This document shows, piece after piece, positions 29,656 to 30,919 of a stretch of DNA of 30,919 nt (position 1 is its first letter; each line of letters opens with the position of its first letter). The translations under genes were made by a program, and so were the position numbers. This stretch comes from Rhizaria sp. SCN 62-66 (Eukaryota > Rhizaria, unplaced), in NCBI GenBank assembly GCA_001724265.1, contig MEDY01000439.1, positions 1 through 30,919 of the forward strand, in the 5' to 3' direction. Under the pieces are notes generated by a model, which ran no database searches, was not told the origin of the DNA, and was given only the letters and a program-made list of their open reading frames with translations.

Positions 29656-29726
29656 GGTCGGCGGTTCGCGGTCGCTTGATGTTGGATTTTTACGAACCGA
29701 CCATCGTTAAATTCAGCGTAACGATG
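29656..29726. repeat. Neighbouring hairpins
   Basis: CATCGTTA (29702-29709) and TAACGATG (29719-29726) form a perfect 8-bp stem with a 9-nt loop. Just to the left, GGTCGG-cgg-TTCG (29656-29668) can pair with CGAACCGACC (29693-29702) with a 3-nt bulge. The site is about 450-520 bp upstream of the CFAP57 ATG; function unknown. Confidence 0.5.
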
Positions 29727-30298
29727 CATATCTCAACCAAACAGAGTCCTTCTGCTTAAGCAACTACCCAATCATATATGCTTGGCTTTTTATTTATCAT
29801 ATTAAGGTCGTATTCTGATCCAAGATTGTACATCTTCTTCAAAGTGCCCTAACAGCCAACAGCGACGATATCACAACATGCAATCTCGCCTGCAGCGGAA
29901 GACAACATTCCCACAAGACTTCAAGATAACGATGATATGTCTAATCCATGCTTGAGAGACCTATTCACGGTTATTTTAAAGTGACATGAAGCCATCTATG
30001 CGGCATATACCCTCACAGTAGGTCATCAAGCAACCAAGCTCATCGTAAACTAGAAAAAATATGGCACTCATCAAGCGCCCCAAAGGCTAAAACTCGCATA
30101 TAATATGTACACCATCGTGTTAAATCTATTTGCAAGAGTAAATCAACATTGCTATCGACTGCATAGCGCAAGAGTGAGAAAGGCGTCCTCCTAGTCAAGC
30201 CAGGTCTAAGTACCTTGCCGAGATCCACTATATCAGGCTGTGTGCACCACAGTCAGCATCTTTGAGAAATCAAACAAAATTTAAAATAGGCAACGGCA

Positions 30299-30306
30299 TA
30301 TATAAG
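30299..30306 (+). promoter_or_regulatory. Possible TATA box of uL2
   Basis: TATATAAG lies about 225 bp upstream of the uL2 ATG in an otherwise mixed region. The match is good, but the distance implies a long 5' UTR, so it is only a candidate. Confidence 0.25.
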
Positions 30307-30530
30307 CCAAGAATGTTATTTGATCTCTCTAAGAGTCTGGGTGGTCGACAGGATATGATGCGAAGTAGTCGACAGAAGGAAGTTAAGCCGGGCGGGTCCC
30401 CCTTAGACGTCCGCGCCGGTCTGGGTTGGTCCGAGCTGCGGGCTGGCCGGGGAGCGGGGCGAGGGAGATAAGCGTCAACTTTGTCTTGGGCTCCCTCGTC
30501 TGCCAGTGGATTGGTTACCGAAACAATAAT

Positions 30531-30919
30531 ATGGGTCGTGTCATTCGCGGTACGTTTTACTTCTGAACGCATATAATTTTCTCACAGACGGCGTATTTCC
30601 GGCCCCGAAGCCTTTGGCGGAACTCCGCCTCAGCCTTGTCTGAAGCCCAGCCTTCGGCCCCAGGACTGTTGTCGTCGCTTCCTGACCTGCCTTTGCGTGC
30701 GCTCACGCCCTCTTGCCCACTCGTTGCTTCTCTTTCCTTTGCTCTTTGCCCTCCTTCTATCTTCCCCCACCTACAGCTCAGCGTAAGGGTAACAATACGG
30801 TGTTCAACGCCGTTACCACGCACCGCAAGGGTGCTGCCAAGTACCGTGCCATCGACTACGTCGAGCGCAAGGGCTACATCAAGGGTGTCGTCAAGAGCAT
30901 CATGCACGACCCCGGACGT
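30531..30919 (+). CDS. RPL8: 60S ribosomal protein uL2 (RPL8), N-terminal part, 3' partial
   Basis: uL2 is a core large-subunit protein near the peptidyl-transferase centre. Exon 1 is only 19 nt (30531-30549, MGRVIR plus one base); exon 2 runs from 30777 to the window edge. Splicing in phase 1 gives MGRVIRAQRKG followed by [19 protein letters not shown], then [15 protein letters not shown], the highly conserved eukaryotic uL2 N-terminus. The first 54 codons are present and the frame is open at the right edge. The ATG has an A at -3. A very short first coding exon followed by an intron is common in ribosomal protein genes. Confidence 0.95.
30550..30776 (+). other. uL2 intron 1 (227 nt)
   Basis: It begins GTACGT and ends in a long C/T-rich tract and CTACAG. 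Splicing (phase 1) completes the alanine codon of MGRVIRA and restores the conserved uL2 sequence. It is less AT-rich than the CFAP57 introns. Confidence 0.93.

Larger units (their letters stand above)
29205..30530. other. Divergent spacer between CFAP57 and uL2
   Basis: About 1.3 kb serving as upstream region for both genes. It holds the CFAP57 5' UTR (29205 upward), a set of hairpins at 29656-29726, a possible TATA box at 30299-30306 and an inverted CCAAT (ATTGG, 30510-30514) close to the uL2 start. No RFX X-box was found for CFAP57, and no other gene. Confidence 0.5.

Overview
The window is nuclear DNA of a eukaryote that builds motile cilia or flagella, most likely a free-living protist or zoosporic lineage. 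The evidence is two cytosolic (eukaryotic-type) ribosomal protein genes at the edges, three GT-AG introns supported by protein conservation, a sorting nexin, a prolyl oligopeptidase and an unmistakable CFAP57/WDR65 axonemal gene. Coding regions are very GC-rich, with strong G/C third-position bias and many Ala (GCN), Gly, Asp and Gln homopolymer runs. Spacers and the CFAP57 introns are AT-rich. I cannot name the taxon from this window alone. Nothing looks bacterial: there are no operons, and no CRISPR, phage or plasmid modules.

Layout, left to right. 2-142 (+): last 46 codons of ribosomal protein uS19 (RPS15). 721-5064 (+): a 1447-residue Ala-rich protein with nine F-x-P motifs on a roughly 62-residue period. 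5484-5864 (+): a 126-residue putative secreted protein. 6218-9091 (+): prolyl oligopeptidase with an intact catalytic triad and an unexplained N-terminal extension of about 214 residues. 19843-9335 (-): one uninterrupted 3502-codon reading frame, a giant low-complexity nuclear protein whose C-terminal third has WD/beta-propeller-like segments resembling TFIIIC subunit GTF3C2/Tfc6. 21888-20701 (-): a PX-BAR sorting nexin. 29204-23999 (-): CFAP57 in three exons. 30531 to the right edge (+): start of ribosomal protein uL2 (RPL8), with a 19-nt first coding exon.

The AT-rich spacer between CFAP57 and the sorting nexin holds the clearest non-genic structure: a 290-bp foldback element (22952-23241) with perfect 27-bp terminal inverted repeats and nested inner palindromes. 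The genes do not form a functional cluster. They cover translation (uS19, uL2), peptide turnover (POP), probable Pol III transcription or chromatin (giant protein), endosomal sorting (SNX) and ciliary motility (CFAP57), with the F-x-P protein a possible cytoskeletal factor. I did not find a convincing new multi-gene system. The items most worth following are the foldback element, the 62-residue F-x-P lattice, the giant TFIIIC-like protein and the extended POP.
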